The notes under the pieces: model-generated | The model's database searches: none | Seen by the model: the letters and a program-made list of their open reading frames with translations, nothing else | Told to the model about the DNA's origin: nothing | Program-made: the position numbers and the translations under genes | Shown here: in pieces, positions 34,337 to 44,100 of the stretch | Position numbering within the stretch: position 1 is the stretch's first letter | Layout of the letters: each line of letters begins with the position of its first letter | Assembly: GCA_029987235.1 (NCBI GenBank) | Contig: DALTWF010000007.1 | Location: forward strand, 1-64,000 | Origin: Methanocorpusculum sp. | Lineage (GTDB): Archaea; Halobacteriota; Methanomicrobia; Methanomicrobiales; Methanocorpusculaceae | Reading direction: 5' to 3' | Length of the DNA stretch: 64,000 nucleotides

Positions 34337-35910
34337 AGATACCGGCCTCTCAGTTCGATTTCATGTTCGCGCGCGATAACCGCATCCGCACCGGCAAATG
34401 CACTGCGGTATCCTTCACAGAAGGCAGCGCGCAGTGCATCAGGATTTTCCGTAGTACTTTCAAGCGTCTGGAACAGCACATGCAAATCCACTCCACGCGG
34501 CTCGATTTCATCAGTGGTCTGGGAAAGACCGAAGTCAATCAGGTACACGCGCCCGTTCAGCCATATCATGTTCGAAGTGGTCAGATCACCATGAACGATT
34601 TCTGCGCCGTGCAGACGCCCGACAGCGATTCCTGCTGCGCGCGCGTGTTCTTCATTGATGATATACTTGAGCACATCCCCGTTTAGTTTTTCCATGACCA
34701 GCGAGTTATGCGTAACATCGCGGACAACCGGAGTCGGCACACCCGCGCGACGCGCTGCAGAAATAATGCGGGCTTCGGCGCGGGTGCGTTCGGAAATCAG
34801 ATGCGCGTCAAGTTCGGAAACGCGGTATCCTTTCGAAAGACGCGTCTTTACTGCAGTGTCCCCGTCTAATGAAACGGCAGCTTCTGCGCCGCGCTCGGCA
34901 ACATCAGACTGACCCGCGCTGAAAAGTTCTCCCGCATCACGCCTCCAGGTCACCTGTACCTGGTCAGAGCGGTAATACGGATTTACTACGGATTCCGCAA
35001 GCGAAATGGTTGAACCTGCCTCAAGCATGACTTTACCCGTATAGGCAATCATCGCACCATTATCGCCCATATAGGTGCGGGGGGGCGCCATGAATTTCGC
35101 ACCGCGTTCTTCGCACATGGTGCGAAGCATATCCTGCAGACGCGAATTTGCACCAACGCCCCCGACAAGAATTACCTCGTCTTTTCCGGTATGGGCAAGC
35201 GCGCGCTCGGTAACTTCAACACACATGGCAAACGCCGTTTCCTGATAAGAGAAACAGACATCTGCCATTTTTTCCCCGCGCGCAATTGCTTCCTTGGATG
35301 CGCTCATCAGACCGGAAAAGGCAAGGTCCATGCCTTTTACCGTGTACGGCAGAGGAATATAATGCCCCTCGCGCGCATATTTTTCGATAAGCGGACCTCC
35401 CGGGTGCGGCAGACCGCATGAGCGTGCGAATTTGTCCAGCGCGTTTCCAAGACCTATGTCAAGCGTCTCGCCGAATATCCGGTATTTGCCGTTTAAAAAG
35501 CCGAGTACCTGCGTATTTGCACCGGAGGCGTACAGGACAATCGGATCTTCAAACTTCGTGTACCAGCGTCCGATTTCAACATGCGCCACACAATGGTTAA
35601 CGCCGATTAACGGAACACCGAGTTTCAGCGCAAGACTGCGCGCGGCAGTCGCTGCGGTCCGAAGAGACGGACCAAGACCCGGACCTATCGAAAACGCTAC
35701 TGCATCAATTTTTCCGCCTGCCTCGGCAAGCGTTTGTGAAACCACGTCTGCTGCAACTGCCGCATGGTGCTGGGCAGCCTCCCGCGGGTGTATTCCTCCT
35801 GAAGGAGGCGTGTACGGCGCGGAATGCAAACAGACCAGGTCCTCATCAAAAACAGCAGCACTGAAGTTCCATGCAGTCCCTTCAATGCCAAAGACCCTTT
35901 TTCCGGGCAT
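34333..35910 (-). CDS. Kae1-Bud32 fusion (tRNA t6A synthase catalytic subunit plus kinase)
   Basis: One 525-residue protein carries both KEOPS enzymes. Kae1 (about residues 1-325) has the metal motif GGIHPREAAQHH near residue 38 and the ASKH-fold GVGANSRLQDML near residue 250. Bud32 (about residues 335-525) has a minimal kinase fold with VHGDLTTSNMIW and the DFG in YLIDFGLSQT. The product transfers threonylcarbamoyl to A37 of tRNAs. The fusion is common in methanogens and halophiles. Pcc1 is encoded at 29752. Confidence 0.96.
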   Translation of the reverse strand: MPGKRVFGIEGTAWNFSAAVFDEDLVCLHSAPYTPPSGGIHPREAAQHHAAVAADVVSQTLAEAGGKIDAVAFSIGPGLGPSLRTAATAARSLALKLGVPLIGVNHCVAHVEIGRWYTKFEDPIVLYASGANTQVLGFLNGKYRIFGETLDIGLGNALDKFARSCGLPHPGGPLIEKYAREGHYIPLPYTVKGMDLAFSGLMSASKEAIARGEKMADVCFSYQETAFAMCVEVTERALAHTGKDEVILVGGVGANSRLQDMLRTMCEERGAKFMAPPRTYMGDNGAMIAYTGKVMLEAGSTISLAESVVNPYYRSDQVQVTWRRDAGELFSAGQSDVAERGAEAAVSLDGDTAVKTRLSKGYRVSELDAHLISERTRAEARIISAARRAGVPTPVVRDVTHNSLVMEKLNGDVLKYIINEEHARAAGIAVGRLHGAEIVHGDLTTSNMIWLNGRVYLIDFGLSQTTDEIEPRGVDLHVLFQTLESTTENPDALRAAFCEGYRSAFAGADAVIAREHEIELRGRYL

Positions 35911-35919
35911 AATGTATAT

Positions 35920-36105
35920 TTATTGCTTGAACTCGGTGTAACCGCACTTGCCGCATGCAAAGCGGTCCTTGTGCTCTGCCATGAAGACACCGGCACCGCA
36001 GCGCGGGCAGGTCTTGTGGTTCGGGGTTGCTTTACCCTCTTTGTCAACGGTGTAGAGTGCACTGCGCTTCGGTGCTTCTTTCTTTGCCTGTTTCTTTGCT
36101 GCCAT
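35920..36105 (-). CDS. rps27ae: Ribosomal protein S27ae
   Basis: A 61-residue zinc-ribbon small-subunit protein: a basic N-terminus, then [18 protein letters not shown] and [10 protein letters not shown]. It lies between rps24e and kae1-bud32, the normal archaeal order. Confidence 0.96.
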   Translation of the reverse strand: MAAKKQAKKEAPKRSALYTVDKEGKATPNHKTCPRCGAGVFMAEHKDRFACGKCGYTEFKQ

Positions 36106-36109
36106 AGGA

Positions 36110-36403
36110 TTATTCCTCCTGTGCTGCCTTCGGCTGTCCGCGTGCGATTAAGTATTCGCGCTCGGTTGCTTTGAGTGCCTCAACAGAATCATAGATTCTT
36201 GCAACTCCCTGAACACCTCTGACTCCGAAGCGTCCGGAAAGCGGGGAAAGGATAAGGTTCTCAACTGCGACGTTCTGCAGTGCTGCAATCTTTGCGCCGA
36301 TGTCTGCGCGGGATGGGGTTGCGCCGTCATAAGTAGCGGTGAATGCAACCTCATTACGGGCTAAAAGCTCGTTTCTTGTATTTGAGGTGATCTTAATCTC
36401 CAT
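36110..36403 (-). CDS. rps24e: Ribosomal protein S24e
   Basis: A 97-residue protein beginning [19 protein letters not shown], with the family core [20 protein letters not shown]. It begins 44 bases after the dephospho-CoA kinase gene ends and is followed closely by rps27ae. Confidence 0.95.
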   Translation of the reverse strand: MEIKITSNTRNELLARNEVAFTATYDGATPSRADIGAKIAALQNVAVENLILSPLSGRFGVRGVQGVARIYDSVEALKATEREYLIARGQPKAAQEE

Positions 36404-36447
36404 CGATATCCCTTAATTATAGGTTGGCTCTCTATTTAATAGTCTCG

Positions 36448-36933
36448 TCACGACTCCCAAAAACAGGCAAAAATTTCAGCCGCACGACTGCGAAGCGCAG
36501 GACCAACTGTACACAGTACAACCCCTTCGTCCGGCTGTCCGTAAAGGATAATTTCACCGTCTTTTAAGGAGTTTACCAGTGGAATGACCGCCAAATCCTC
36601 CTCGCCTTCGACCATGACAACTGCCGGGCGCGCATGCGATGCTTCCTCAATCGCGCGCAGGAGTTCGGCACTTAACGCGCCTGCAGGATTTTGCACATGA
36701 ATAATGTGTCCGCTCACTTCAGGCATGGAAAGATAGGGCGAGCGTTTGGTAATTCCGTCAATTATCGCAATTTCCGGAGTCAGCCCCGCACGAAACGCGT
36801 TTGCAGTAACAACATCACCCACAGTACAGAAAGAATGTGTACGAAGTACAGGAACAATATCTGAAAAATCAGGAAAGAGTTTTCCGAACGGTTCTTTGAG
36901 AAGCGCCCGGTGCCGTGCAGGCAAAGTCAGCAT
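36448..36933 (-). CDS. GTP-dependent dephospho-CoA kinase (DUF359)
   Basis: A 161-residue DUF359 protein, the archaeal dephospho-CoA kinase that finishes coenzyme A synthesis with GTP. Conserved parts are VGDVVTANAFRAG near residue 40, AIIDGITKRSPY near residue 55 and VEGEEDLAVIPLV near residue 110, which includes the acidic catalytic residues. It overlaps spt4 by one base. Its place in a transcription and ribosome operon is conserved in Euryarchaeota. Confidence 0.9.
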   Translation of the reverse strand: MLTLPARHRALLKEPFGKLFPDFSDIVPVLRTHSFCTVGDVVTANAFRAGLTPEIAIIDGITKRSPYLSMPEVSGHIIHVQNPAGALSAELLRAIEEASHARPAVVMVEGEEDLAVIPLVNSLKDGEIILYGQPDEGVVLCTVGPALRSRAAEIFACFWES

Positions 36934-37151
36934 TATCTGACCTTAAGTGCGTAACGGCCGTTATACTCGATGTTCATTTTCTTTGCAACATCAGAGTGGT
37001 TTGCATCAATAATTACAAGGTAGCCGAACCATTCAGGTGTTAAGGCATTGCCCCCGCATTCGGGACAGACGGTTTTGTCTGCTTCCAGTACCTTGTGGCA
37101 GTTTCTGCATGCCTGCTGGACTTTTTTCTGGGATGTGCGCTTTGCTGCCAT
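36933..37151 (-). CDS. spt4: Transcription elongation factor Spt4 (RpoE'')
   Basis: A 72-residue zinc-finger protein (ACRNCHKVLEADKTVCPECGG) ending in the Spt5-binding strand YLVIIDANHSDVAKKMNI. It forms the Spt4/5 clamp on RNA polymerase with Spt5. It overlaps the end of rpoE by one base (TAATG). Confidence 0.94.
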   Translation of the reverse strand: MAAKRTSQKKVQQACRNCHKVLEADKTVCPECGGNALTPEWFGYLVIIDANHSDVAKKMNIEYNGRYALKVR

Positions 37152-37732
37152 TATTTCTTACCCTTTCCGGATTTTTCCGCAGATTCTTTTTCGCGCTCTT
37201 CCTTAAGCCAGGAAAGGTTTCCAAGTCCCGGCTGGCGCATGGTAAGACCAATCTTGGACTCACGCGGGTCGCGTTCGTTTAAGGATAATGCAACTACGCG
37301 CGCGCGCACAGTGTCACCGACACCAATGGTGCGACCGGAATCTTTGCACATGAGGCGGGAGTTCTTTTCATCGTAATCGATGTATTCATCGGAAATCTGA
37401 CTCATGTGGAGCATTGCATCAATCGGACCGAGGGACACGAATGCACCGAAACTGGTAGTTTCGACAACAAGTCCTTCAACGACTTCCTGAAGTGCAAGGC
37501 GTAAAACGACTGCTTCAAAGTCAACGTCATAGTAAACACCTCCGTCACTGTAGACGATTTCACCCTCGCCAATGCGGTCAACACCGGTTACGGCGATAAA
37601 AATACCCATTGCCTTATCAATGCTTCCTTCGAACTGTTCCTGCAGTTCATCAAGGATAACCACGTTTAAGTCTTCGCCCATCCGGTCCGGAGGAACGCGC
37701 ACTTTGTCATTTAACTTTAATTTATAGTACAT
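37151..37732 (-). CDS. rpoE: RNA polymerase subunit E' (Rpo7)
   Basis: A 193-residue homologue of eukaryotic Rpb7. The N-terminal RNP-like domain opens MYYKLKLNDKVRVPPDRMG. An S1 RNA-binding domain follows near residue 80 (GLVVETTSFGAFVSLGPIDAMLH). It forms the polymerase stalk with subunit F (Rpo4), which is not in the window. It is preceded by the PIN gene and coupled to spt4. Confidence 0.96.
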   Translation of the reverse strand: MYYKLKLNDKVRVPPDRMGEDLNVVILDELQEQFEGSIDKAMGIFIAVTGVDRIGEGEIVYSDGGVYYDVDFEAVVLRLALQEVVEGLVVETTSFGAFVSLGPIDAMLHMSQISDEYIDYDEKNSRLMCKDSGRTIGVGDTVRARVVALSLNERDPRESKIGLTMRQPGLGNLSWLKEEREKESAEKSGKGKK

Positions 37733-37755
37733 ATTTTTTCTACTCTCTCACTGAT

Positions 37756-38169
37756 TTATCTGCCAATCAACTCAAGTCTGCGCTTTTCCCGAAGAACCAC
37801 AACGGGAATCTGAAGTGCAGTGAGTTTATCTTTTAATCCTCTATCATTAGTAACTACTACAGCATTAAACTCTCGGGCGGTGAGCACAATTTTATCATCC
37901 ACGCTCACCCCTGAGTCAAGCTCCGGAAGACACTCAAACCGCTTCGCAAATTCCAATCCGAACTTTGCTGCGGCAGATTTTCTGCTGCTGCCTGATGCAA
38001 GACCGCGCAGTTCGTACACCACCTCGGCAGGTACGAGCGCGCGAAATCCGCCGAGCAGTTCTAAAAGACCTGCCTCCAGGTCAACAGAGAACTGCGCGGG
38101 CATCATTAAGGCATTTGTGTCTAAAACGACGTTTATTCGCTCAGAATTCCCATTCCGATTAAGCGCCAT
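37756..38169 (-). CDS. PIN-domain ribonuclease (FCF1/VapC9-like)
   Basis: A 137-residue PIN domain. The acidic residues are [11 protein letters not shown] near residue 15, the glutamate in [11 protein letters not shown] near residue 46, and [21 protein letters not shown] near residue 90. The sequence resembles the Fcf1/Utp24-like archaeal PIN proteins next to eIF2 gamma rather than a toxin with its own antitoxin. A role in rRNA processing is likely but not shown. It overlaps the end of eIF2 gamma by 37 bases, so no space exists for an antitoxin gene. Confidence 0.88.
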   Translation of the reverse strand: MALNRNGNSERINVVLDTNALMMPAQFSVDLEAGLLELLGGFRALVPAEVVYELRGLASGSSRKSAAAKFGLEFAKRFECLPELDSGVSVDDKIVLTAREFNAVVVTNDRGLKDKLTALQIPVVVLREKRRLELIGR

Positions 38170-39359
38170 CTGCCTCCGACCTGCCGGCTGATTGCAATGC
38201 GCGAACCAACTTCCGCGCAGACCGGGCGTTTTAAGATGACTTCAACGATATTTTTCTTTGAAGTCATCACAATACCCACAGTTACCGCAGTACCTACGGA
38301 AAGCATGAGCGGTTCTTTGATGCGCAGGGGTTCAATATGCTGCTCTGCAGAAGAGCCGACCACTCTTTCCATTAAGGTGACTTCAAACTTCAGTTTGTCC
38401 CATACCGGAGGAAGAGAACCTGCCGCACCTGCAACCTGACCTACGAGAGTATCGCTTTTGGTAATCGCCGGATCAAGTTTGGTACCGATTGCGGAAAGAC
38501 CGCCCGGAGTTGCCGTGGAAACTTTGTGGGATGCCTTATTCATGGAGGTGACTTTGGTGGTAATCGGTTCCCACTTTGCTTTATTTTCCGAGATATACTG
38601 TCTTCCCGGGCGGATTTCGATATCATCGCCTTCGTGGAACTCGCCGCGGATAAGAGAACCGCCGATTACACCGCCTTTAATGTCTTTCCAGGAACTTCCC
38701 GGACGGTTTACATCAAAGGACCGTGCAATAAGCATTACAGGGCTTGCTGCTGTATCGCGCTCAAAATCCGGAATCGTAGTGTTGAGCGCATCCAAAAGCA
38801 TGCCGAAGTTAACCTTTTTCTGCGCAGATACCGGGATAATCGGTGCGTTTTCTGCGACCGTTCCTTTGACAAACGCCTTTATCTGCTTGTAGTTTTCGAT
38901 TGCCTGTTTCTGCGGAACAACATCAATTTTATTCTGAACAATAACGATATTTTTGATGCCGGTAAGTTCCAGTGCCATCAGGTGTTCTTTTGTCTGCGGC
39001 TGCGGACACTGCTCGTTTGCTGCGATAACAAGCATTGCCCCATCCATGATTGCAGAACCTGAAAGCATGGTAGCCATGAGGGTTTCATGTCCCGGAGCAT
39101 CGACAAACGAAACGGAGCGCGCAGGCTCAAGTTTTGCGCCGCATTCCAGACAGGTGTCTGTAATTGACCATTCACCGCATTTTTTACAATAGTAAAAAAT
39201 TGCATCAGCATAGCCGAGACGAATCGAAATACCGCGCTTTAATTCTTCACTGTGGCGGTCGGTCCATGAACCGGTAAGCTGACTGACTAAAGTCGTCTTT
39301 CCGTGGTCAACGTGACCTACCACGCCTATATTCACATTAGGTATTGTTGGGTCGTGCAA
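38133..39359 (-). CDS. eif2g: Translation initiation factor 2 subunit gamma
   Basis: A 408-residue GTPase core of aIF2 that binds initiator tRNA. It shows G1 [19 protein letters not shown], the zinc knuckle [17 protein letters not shown] near residue 60, G3 [13 protein letters not shown] and G4 VQNKIDVV. Domains II and III follow. It is the first gene of the operon running through rpoE, spt4, the CoA kinase, S24e, S27ae, kae1-bud32 and L40e. Confidence 0.97.
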   Translation of the reverse strand: MHDPTIPNVNIGVVGHVDHGKTTLVSQLTGSWTDRHSEELKRGISIRLGYADAIFYYCKKCGEWSITDTCLECGAKLEPARSVSFVDAPGHETLMATMLSGSAIMDGAMLVIAANEQCPQPQTKEHLMALELTGIKNIVIVQNKIDVVPQKQAIENYKQIKAFVKGTVAENAPIIPVSAQKKVNFGMLLDALNTTIPDFERDTAASPVMLIARSFDVNRPGSSWKDIKGGVIGGSLIRGEFHEGDDIEIRPGRQYISENKAKWEPITTKVTSMNKASHKVSTATPGGLSAIGTKLDPAITKSDTLVGQVAGAAGSLPPVWDKLKFEVTLMERVVGSSAEQHIEPLRIKEPLMLSVGTAVTVGIVMTSKKNIVEVILKRPVCAEVGSRIAISRQVGGRWRLIGMGILSE

Positions 39360-39426
39360 GTAACCAAAACCTCCTCTTTCTTTATATTAATCAACGTCTG
39401 AACAGATAATTATGTGGGATATGCGG

Positions 39427-39714
39427 TTATCCTCCGCCTTCACATGCCTGGTCGGTATTCTGGAAAGCACTTTCCTGCATCTCGCGCATTTTACGCTGCT
39501 CTTCAAGAACCCGTGATTTTGCATCTGTTTCGACCGCACCTTTGCGTTCTTCTTCATGAATGGCAACAAGCTGGTCAATACGATACAAAAGACCGGTTGC
39601 GTCCAGTTCCGCAAAATCTGCATCACCTTCATGGTAGAAAGATACAATCTTTCCAACCGTTCCGGTACGCGAGTAGCGGACAGTCTGTCCAATCTCGAAT
39701 GTATCCATACTCAT
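39427..39714 (-). CDS. DUF2098 family protein
   Basis: A 95-residue protein beginning MSMDTFEIGQTVRYSRTGTV and VGKIVSFYHEGDADFAELD, a small beta-barrel module seen in the methanogen DUF2098 family. A charged C-terminal helix follows. Function is unknown. It lies between the STT3 stop and eIF2 gamma start. An alternative start is the ATG two codons downstream. Confidence 0.8.
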   Translation of the reverse strand: MSMDTFEIGQTVRYSRTGTVGKIVSFYHEGDADFAELDATGLLYRIDQLVAIHEEERKGAVETDAKSRVLEEQRKMREMQESAFQNTDQACEGGG

Positions 39715-39759
39715 TAATTGATAGTAAAAAGTGATAAGGGTTTGGAAAAAGGAAGGAGA

Positions 39760-42315
39760 TTAGTTAACCTGAAGCCCGTTCTGGACAGCATCTTCAGATA
39801 CTGTAACCGTCTTTCCGTTGGACAAGGTGTATGCGGATGCAGTTACGGCTCCGTTTTTACCGGTTGCATACGGGACAACAAAGGTACCGTTCGAACTTTC
39901 CTGGGTGTATGTGAACTGTCTGCCGGTATTTGTAGTGATTGTGGCCTGAATTGTACCATCTCCTTTGATGACTGCGCCTTTCACATATTCAAAGGTCTTG
40001 ACATAGGATTTGTCAGTTTCATAAACCATTCTGAAATGAGTGAGTGCAGGTATCTTTACTGAGGGGTGGTAGTAAGTACCGGTCGAATCCACGACATTGT
40101 TTGATACAACATAGGCATGCATGCCTGCACTGGTATTTGCCTCATCGGCATTGAACGCATCTGCCTTCTTCCATGCATCATTTCCTTTGGTAAAGACCTC
40201 ACCATTTATAATAACCGGATAGGCATAATCCCCGGTGGCTGATGCATAGATTACCGTACATGGTCCTGCATCAATCATTGAACCATCATAGTTCTGCAGT
40301 CTGACAACCAGCGTGTTGTAATACCCTGGCGAATATGCGTGTTTTCCTTCAAGCATACCGTTTGCAGCCTGCTGGTAGAACATATAATAGTACGGAGCTA
40401 TCTGTTTTTCATTGTCTGCCCACACAGTAATCGGCGGGAAATTGGTATTGCTCATCAAAGTATCAGTCATCACATATTTCGTGTCAAGTCTGTCCAGTTT
40501 CTTGGCAACAACCGATTCATCCTGCTCAAGCAGAATCTGTGCCACACCGTATGTACCGGAAACCCCTGACTGGAACGGGTTTGAGACAGGCATGCGTTCT
40601 CCTATTGCAGTGATGTAATGTCCGTAATCCCACCATGATAAAACACCGTAGGATTCTGCAGGATAGGAAAATCCGTCTTTGTCATAGAGTTTGAGATAGT
40701 CAAGACCGGTTTCGGGAGTGTTTTCATTTAGCCACTCACATGCTTCCATCCAGTAGGAAGGAGTAACACTGGACCCCAGATTTTCCGATGTCGAAACTGC
40801 GGTTCCTGCTGATATTCCGACAAATAATACGCTGAATACAAGGACTATCAGCAGCAGACCGGTTTTCAGAATACCGGCTGATTTTTTCACGGAGGATACT
40901 TTGGTTTTCTTTGCGGCCTTTCGTTTATTCTGCGCTTTTTCAGGTTCCGCGGATTTTCTTCCCGCAAGGAGTAAAACATCCTTCTTTGCGAAATTGATGG
41001 TTTCAGCAACGCATACTGCTGAAAGAAGGGCAATGTTTGCTGCAATGTAATATTCCCAGCGCACATGAGATACTGTTGCCATAGTCATAAGAAGGGACCA
41101 GACAAGTATGAATAAAGCCTCCTCTCTCTTTCCTTTAATCACCTCATAGATAAGCCATCCGATTCCGCCGAGGGAAAGAATCAGACCGAAATTAAATGAA
41201 GACCAGGCCATCTGCGGATTCCACGACTGCATCTCAAGAATTGTTGCAGACTGATTGCTTATGACAAAGAAGTTGGAAAGACTGGCCGTTGTCTGATTGA
41301 AGATGTCCGGCAGTGCAAACATAACAATAAGGATACCGGCAATGCCAAGGACGACAAGCGAGCCGAGATAGAAGTACCATGGTTTTTCAAGTTTCTTAAA
41401 TACGAGCGAGAGAAGGTACAGTACCACTGTTCCAAGAACAATCAGGAAATTTGCAAGAATCAGACCAATGGAATACGTGTACATACTGAAGGTGAAATCA
41501 CGGATGCCGTAAATCAGGAGACAGACGATACTCACTATAAAGGTCACTGCATTGAATACAAGCAGATATTCGGTCGGTTTGTTATTCACCTGGTTAATAA
41601 TAAACACCACAGCAGTAAAGACTGCTGCCATCAGACCAAAGACAACAATGGTTGTCATGGTCAAAAGACCAAGGAAATAGGCAATTCCCGCTATTGCTCC
41701 ATAAATCAGCGGAAATTTCAGGGTTGCAGCAGATTTTAAACTGACTTCCCTGTTTTTGAGGGCTGCAATTCCCCAGACATAGCACAGACAAAACAGAGTG
41801 GAAAACAATGTTTCTGCAATATGGTGGTCAAAGTATCCATAGACCGAACGGACAAGATACTCACCGCAAATCACCGCTATAAATAATGCAGCAAGAAGAC
41901 CCGTCTTCCAGTCACCGCATTTCTTTCCAAGGAAATACATGACCGGAACCATGCACACTGCAAGAACAGGTGGTACAACACTAACAACCGATATGAGATC
42001 AACACGTGATGCTGCACCGGCAATCATTGCAAAAATTGCGGAAATCCAGGTAAAGAGCGGACCCCACACAATATCCTGACCGGTAGGATACAGAGTAAAC
42101 GGTTCAAAGGAGATATAACCGAATGTATTTGCTAAAGCAACCTCAAGCAGCCGCAGATTATACCATGCATCAGGGCCGGCATTCATATCACCGGTTCCGG
42201 CAAGGATGCCTGATGGAAGCATCCGAATCCAGAATGTTATCACGGCAATAATCACCAGTACTGCTGCGATAATGCCGTAACGTATTTTTTTATTGTTCCA
42301 GAACTCCAGGTTCAT
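39760..42315 (-). CDS. aglB: Oligosaccharyltransferase STT3/AglB
   Basis: The membrane enzyme that moves a completed glycan from a polyprenyl phosphate to Asn in Asn-x-Ser/Thr of exported proteins. The N-terminal half of the 851 residues has about 13 membrane helices, with the acidic catalytic loop DAWYNLRLLE near residue 50. The catalytic signature WWDYGHYI lies near residue 560. The outer domain is rich in beta structure. The length is normal for archaeal AglB. The GT2 and GT4 genes at the left of the window could feed this pathway. Confidence 0.96.
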   Translation of the reverse strand: MNLEFWNNKKIRYGIIAAVLVIIAVITFWIRMLPSGILAGTGDMNAGPDAWYNLRLLEVALANTFGYISFEPFTLYPTGQDIVWGPLFTWISAIFAMIAGAASRVDLISVVSVVPPVLAVCMVPVMYFLGKKCGDWKTGLLAALFIAVICGEYLVRSVYGYFDHHIAETLFSTLFCLCYVWGIAALKNREVSLKSAATLKFPLIYGAIAGIAYFLGLLTMTTIVVFGLMAAVFTAVVFIINQVNNKPTEYLLVFNAVTFIVSIVCLLIYGIRDFTFSMYTYSIGLILANFLIVLGTVVLYLLSLVFKKLEKPWYFYLGSLVVLGIAGILIVMFALPDIFNQTTASLSNFFVISNQSATILEMQSWNPQMAWSSFNFGLILSLGGIGWLIYEVIKGKREEALFILVWSLLMTMATVSHVRWEYYIAANIALLSAVCVAETINFAKKDVLLLAGRKSAEPEKAQNKRKAAKKTKVSSVKKSAGILKTGLLLIVLVFSVLFVGISAGTAVSTSENLGSSVTPSYWMEACEWLNENTPETGLDYLKLYDKDGFSYPAESYGVLSWWDYGHYITAIGERMPVSNPFQSGVSGTYGVAQILLEQDESVVAKKLDRLDTKYVMTDTLMSNTNFPPITVWADNEKQIAPYYYMFYQQAANGMLEGKHAYSPGYYNTLVVRLQNYDGSMIDAGPCTVIYASATGDYAYPVIINGEVFTKGNDAWKKADAFNADEANTSAGMHAYVVSNNVVDSTGTYYHPSVKIPALTHFRMVYETDKSYVKTFEYVKGAVIKGDGTIQATITTNTGRQFTYTQESSNGTFVVPYATGKNGAVTASAYTLSNGKTVTVSEDAVQNGLQVN

Positions 42316-42396
42316 GTAGTACCTCTATCAATTACAGTACTATGTTGAACGTATCGTCAGATATTACTGTTGGAAAAAAGTTGCAAAAAAAGGGCT

Positions 42397-42987
42397 TTAG
42401 TTTCCGTACGGACACCACATTTTTTTCTGCAGCAGCGATGCAGCACCCGCGCACTCCGGACCGAGATACAGCATCTCTTTTCCGGCACACTCCGCTTCAC
42501 CAAGTCTTTCAAGAAGCGCCTCATCGGTTAACGCATCGCCGGTTACAATAACCAGTTCCGCATCACTGATGCGCGCAGCCTGATTCAGCCCGGCAATGTC
42601 TTTGCCGATAACATAAACTGCGCGACCGCTGCAGAATGAAATAAGCTCCTCCCTGCAGTCGTCAGCAAGCAGTGAATCGCACGCAGAGGTTTTACGCGTC
42701 AACATGAGAAAACCGGCCGCTGCAGTCAAAGCCCCTGCTGCAGCACCGCGCGTTTTATCAGACTTCAGCGGCGCAGGAAACAGGTTTTCCAGCTTCATGC
42801 AGGCAGTAAAGGGAACCGGAGTGGAAATTTCCGCCACACGCCCTCCGAACTGCACTTCCATACACTTTCCAGTACAGAACGTACAGACGTTTCCGTGCTC
42901 TTTTGCCGTGTACTGCAGATTGCCATCCTCACAGCCCATACCGGAGGTGTATTCCTCCAGCTTCTTTACTGCATCATGCAGAATCAT
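42397..42987 (-). CDS. Cysteine-containing protein of the SUF operon, possibly DUF364-like
   Basis: I do not firmly recognise this 196-residue protein. The N-terminal third has the tight motif CTFCTGKCMEV near residue 35, suited to a metal or Fe-S site. The C-terminal half resembles the Rossmann-like DUF364 domain proposed for heavy-metal chelation: ISDAELVIVTGDALTDEALL, then EMLYLGPECAG and a final CPYGN. It follows sufB directly with adjacent stop and start, so it is probably expressed with sufCB and may help with metal or sulfur supply for cluster assembly. That role is inference. Confidence 0.6.
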   Translation of the reverse strand: MILHDAVKKLEEYTSGMGCEDGNLQYTAKEHGNVCTFCTGKCMEVQFGGRVAEISTPVPFTACMKLENLFPAPLKSDKTRGAAAGALTAAAGFLMLTRKTSACDSLLADDCREELISFCSGRAVYVIGKDIAGLNQAARISDAELVIVTGDALTDEALLERLGEAECAGKEMLYLGPECAGAASLLQKKMWCPYGN

Positions 42988-44100
42988 TTAGAAACCGTGG
43001 TCTGCGGAATCAATAGCCGCGTCAATCTGTTTCTGTAATGCGTCCGGCAGCCCCTCAATCTTGACATCAAGGAACCCGCGGATGATAGTAGACGTTGCCT
43101 CATCCTCCGAAAGACCGCGCGCCATCAGATACTCAATCTCATCGCGCGCGATTTTACCGACCGCAGCCTCATGCGAAAGTTCCACATCGACAACACGACC
43201 TTCAATTTCCGGAATGGCATGCATTAATCCATCCTTTAAAATTAAACCGCGGCATTCAATGTGACCTTTTGTCTGCGGGACTTCTGCAACAATTGCACCA
43301 CGCGAGACAATGTTTCCACCGTTCGTGATTGCTCGGGTGATTAATTCTGCAGAAGTGCCTTTTGCCTGAAGAACCGCGCGCGAACCGGCATCAATGTTTG
43401 AGCCGGGACCGGCTACAATAACGCTTGAAAAGCGCGCTACTGCCCCTTCGCCTTTCAGGTAGGAAACGGGATACATCTGCACCAGTTTGCTCTGTTTCAT
43501 GCAGACATAGTTGGAGATGAAGGTACCTCCTTCTTCGACGACTGATGCAGTCCGCGGGAAGACTTCGATTTCTTTGCCCCATGTGTGAATCATAGTGGAG
43601 GTGACTTTGGCATTTTTGCCGACATAGATTTCATTGATGCCGTAGTGTGCGCCTTCCTTGGTCTTAAGCGAACTTGCACAACCGGCGATTAAGTGAATTT
43701 CGGCGCCTTCTTCTGCAATAACTATGTTATGAACCGCCTGAATGGTGTCTTCGCCCTGCATGAACATACAGCTCTGCAGCGGGAAGGTGGTTTTTGCACC
43801 CTTGTGCGCGATGATACAGTAACCTCTCTGCGGGTGTTCTGCAACATATTTTGTATACTGGTCTTTGTCAGCAGGCACGATGTTCCAGAAGTAGTCCTTG
43901 AGCCATGCATATTTTTCAAGGGCTTTGTCAATCATCATGATTTCAACGCCGTCTGCTTTGCCTGAGGCATGAAGAACATGGTCGTTTACTAAAAGGAAAC
44001 TTCCTGATCGGCCGTCCATGTTTTCGGTATTGATGCCGGATAATGCCAGGCGTTCCTTGTCTTCTTTGCTGATTTCAGCAAATCCGTTCATTTCTGACAT
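42988..44100 (-). CDS. sufB: SufB/SufD-family Fe-S cluster assembly protein
   Basis: The scaffold of the archaeal SUF system, 370 residues with the long right-handed beta-helix typical of SufB/SufD (for example AEIHLIAGCASSLKTKEGAHYGI, FISNYVCMKQSKLVQM). The C-terminal helical part contains GRVVDVELSHEAAVGKI near residue 305. I chose the ATG at 44100, which follows AAGGAG by eight bases; an upstream ATG at 44109 lacks that spacing. It overlaps the end of sufC. Only one SufB/D gene is present, as in many methanogens. Confidence 0.92.
   Translation of the reverse strand: MSEMNGFAEISKEDKERLALSGINTENMDGRSGSFLLVNDHVLHASGKADGVEIMMIDKALEKYAWLKDYFWNIVPADKDQYTKYVAEHPQRGYCIIAHKGAKTTFPLQSCMFMQGEDTIQAVHNIVIAEEGAEIHLIAGCASSLKTKEGAHYGINEIYVGKNAKVTSTMIHTWGKEIEVFPRTASVVEEGGTFISNYVCMKQSKLVQMYPVSYLKGEGAVARFSSVIVAGPGSNIDAGSRAVLQAKGTSAELITRAITNGGNIVSRGAIVAEVPQTKGHIECRGLILKDGLMHAIPEIEGRVVDVELSHEAAVGKIARDEIEYLMARGLSEDEATSTIIRGFLDVKIEGLPDALQKQIDAAIDSADHGF

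Noticed and set aside
37756..38169. VapC toxin of a toxin-antitoxin pair
   Set aside because: It overlaps eIF2 gamma and lies 23 bases before rpoE in a conserved operon, with no antitoxin gene next to it.
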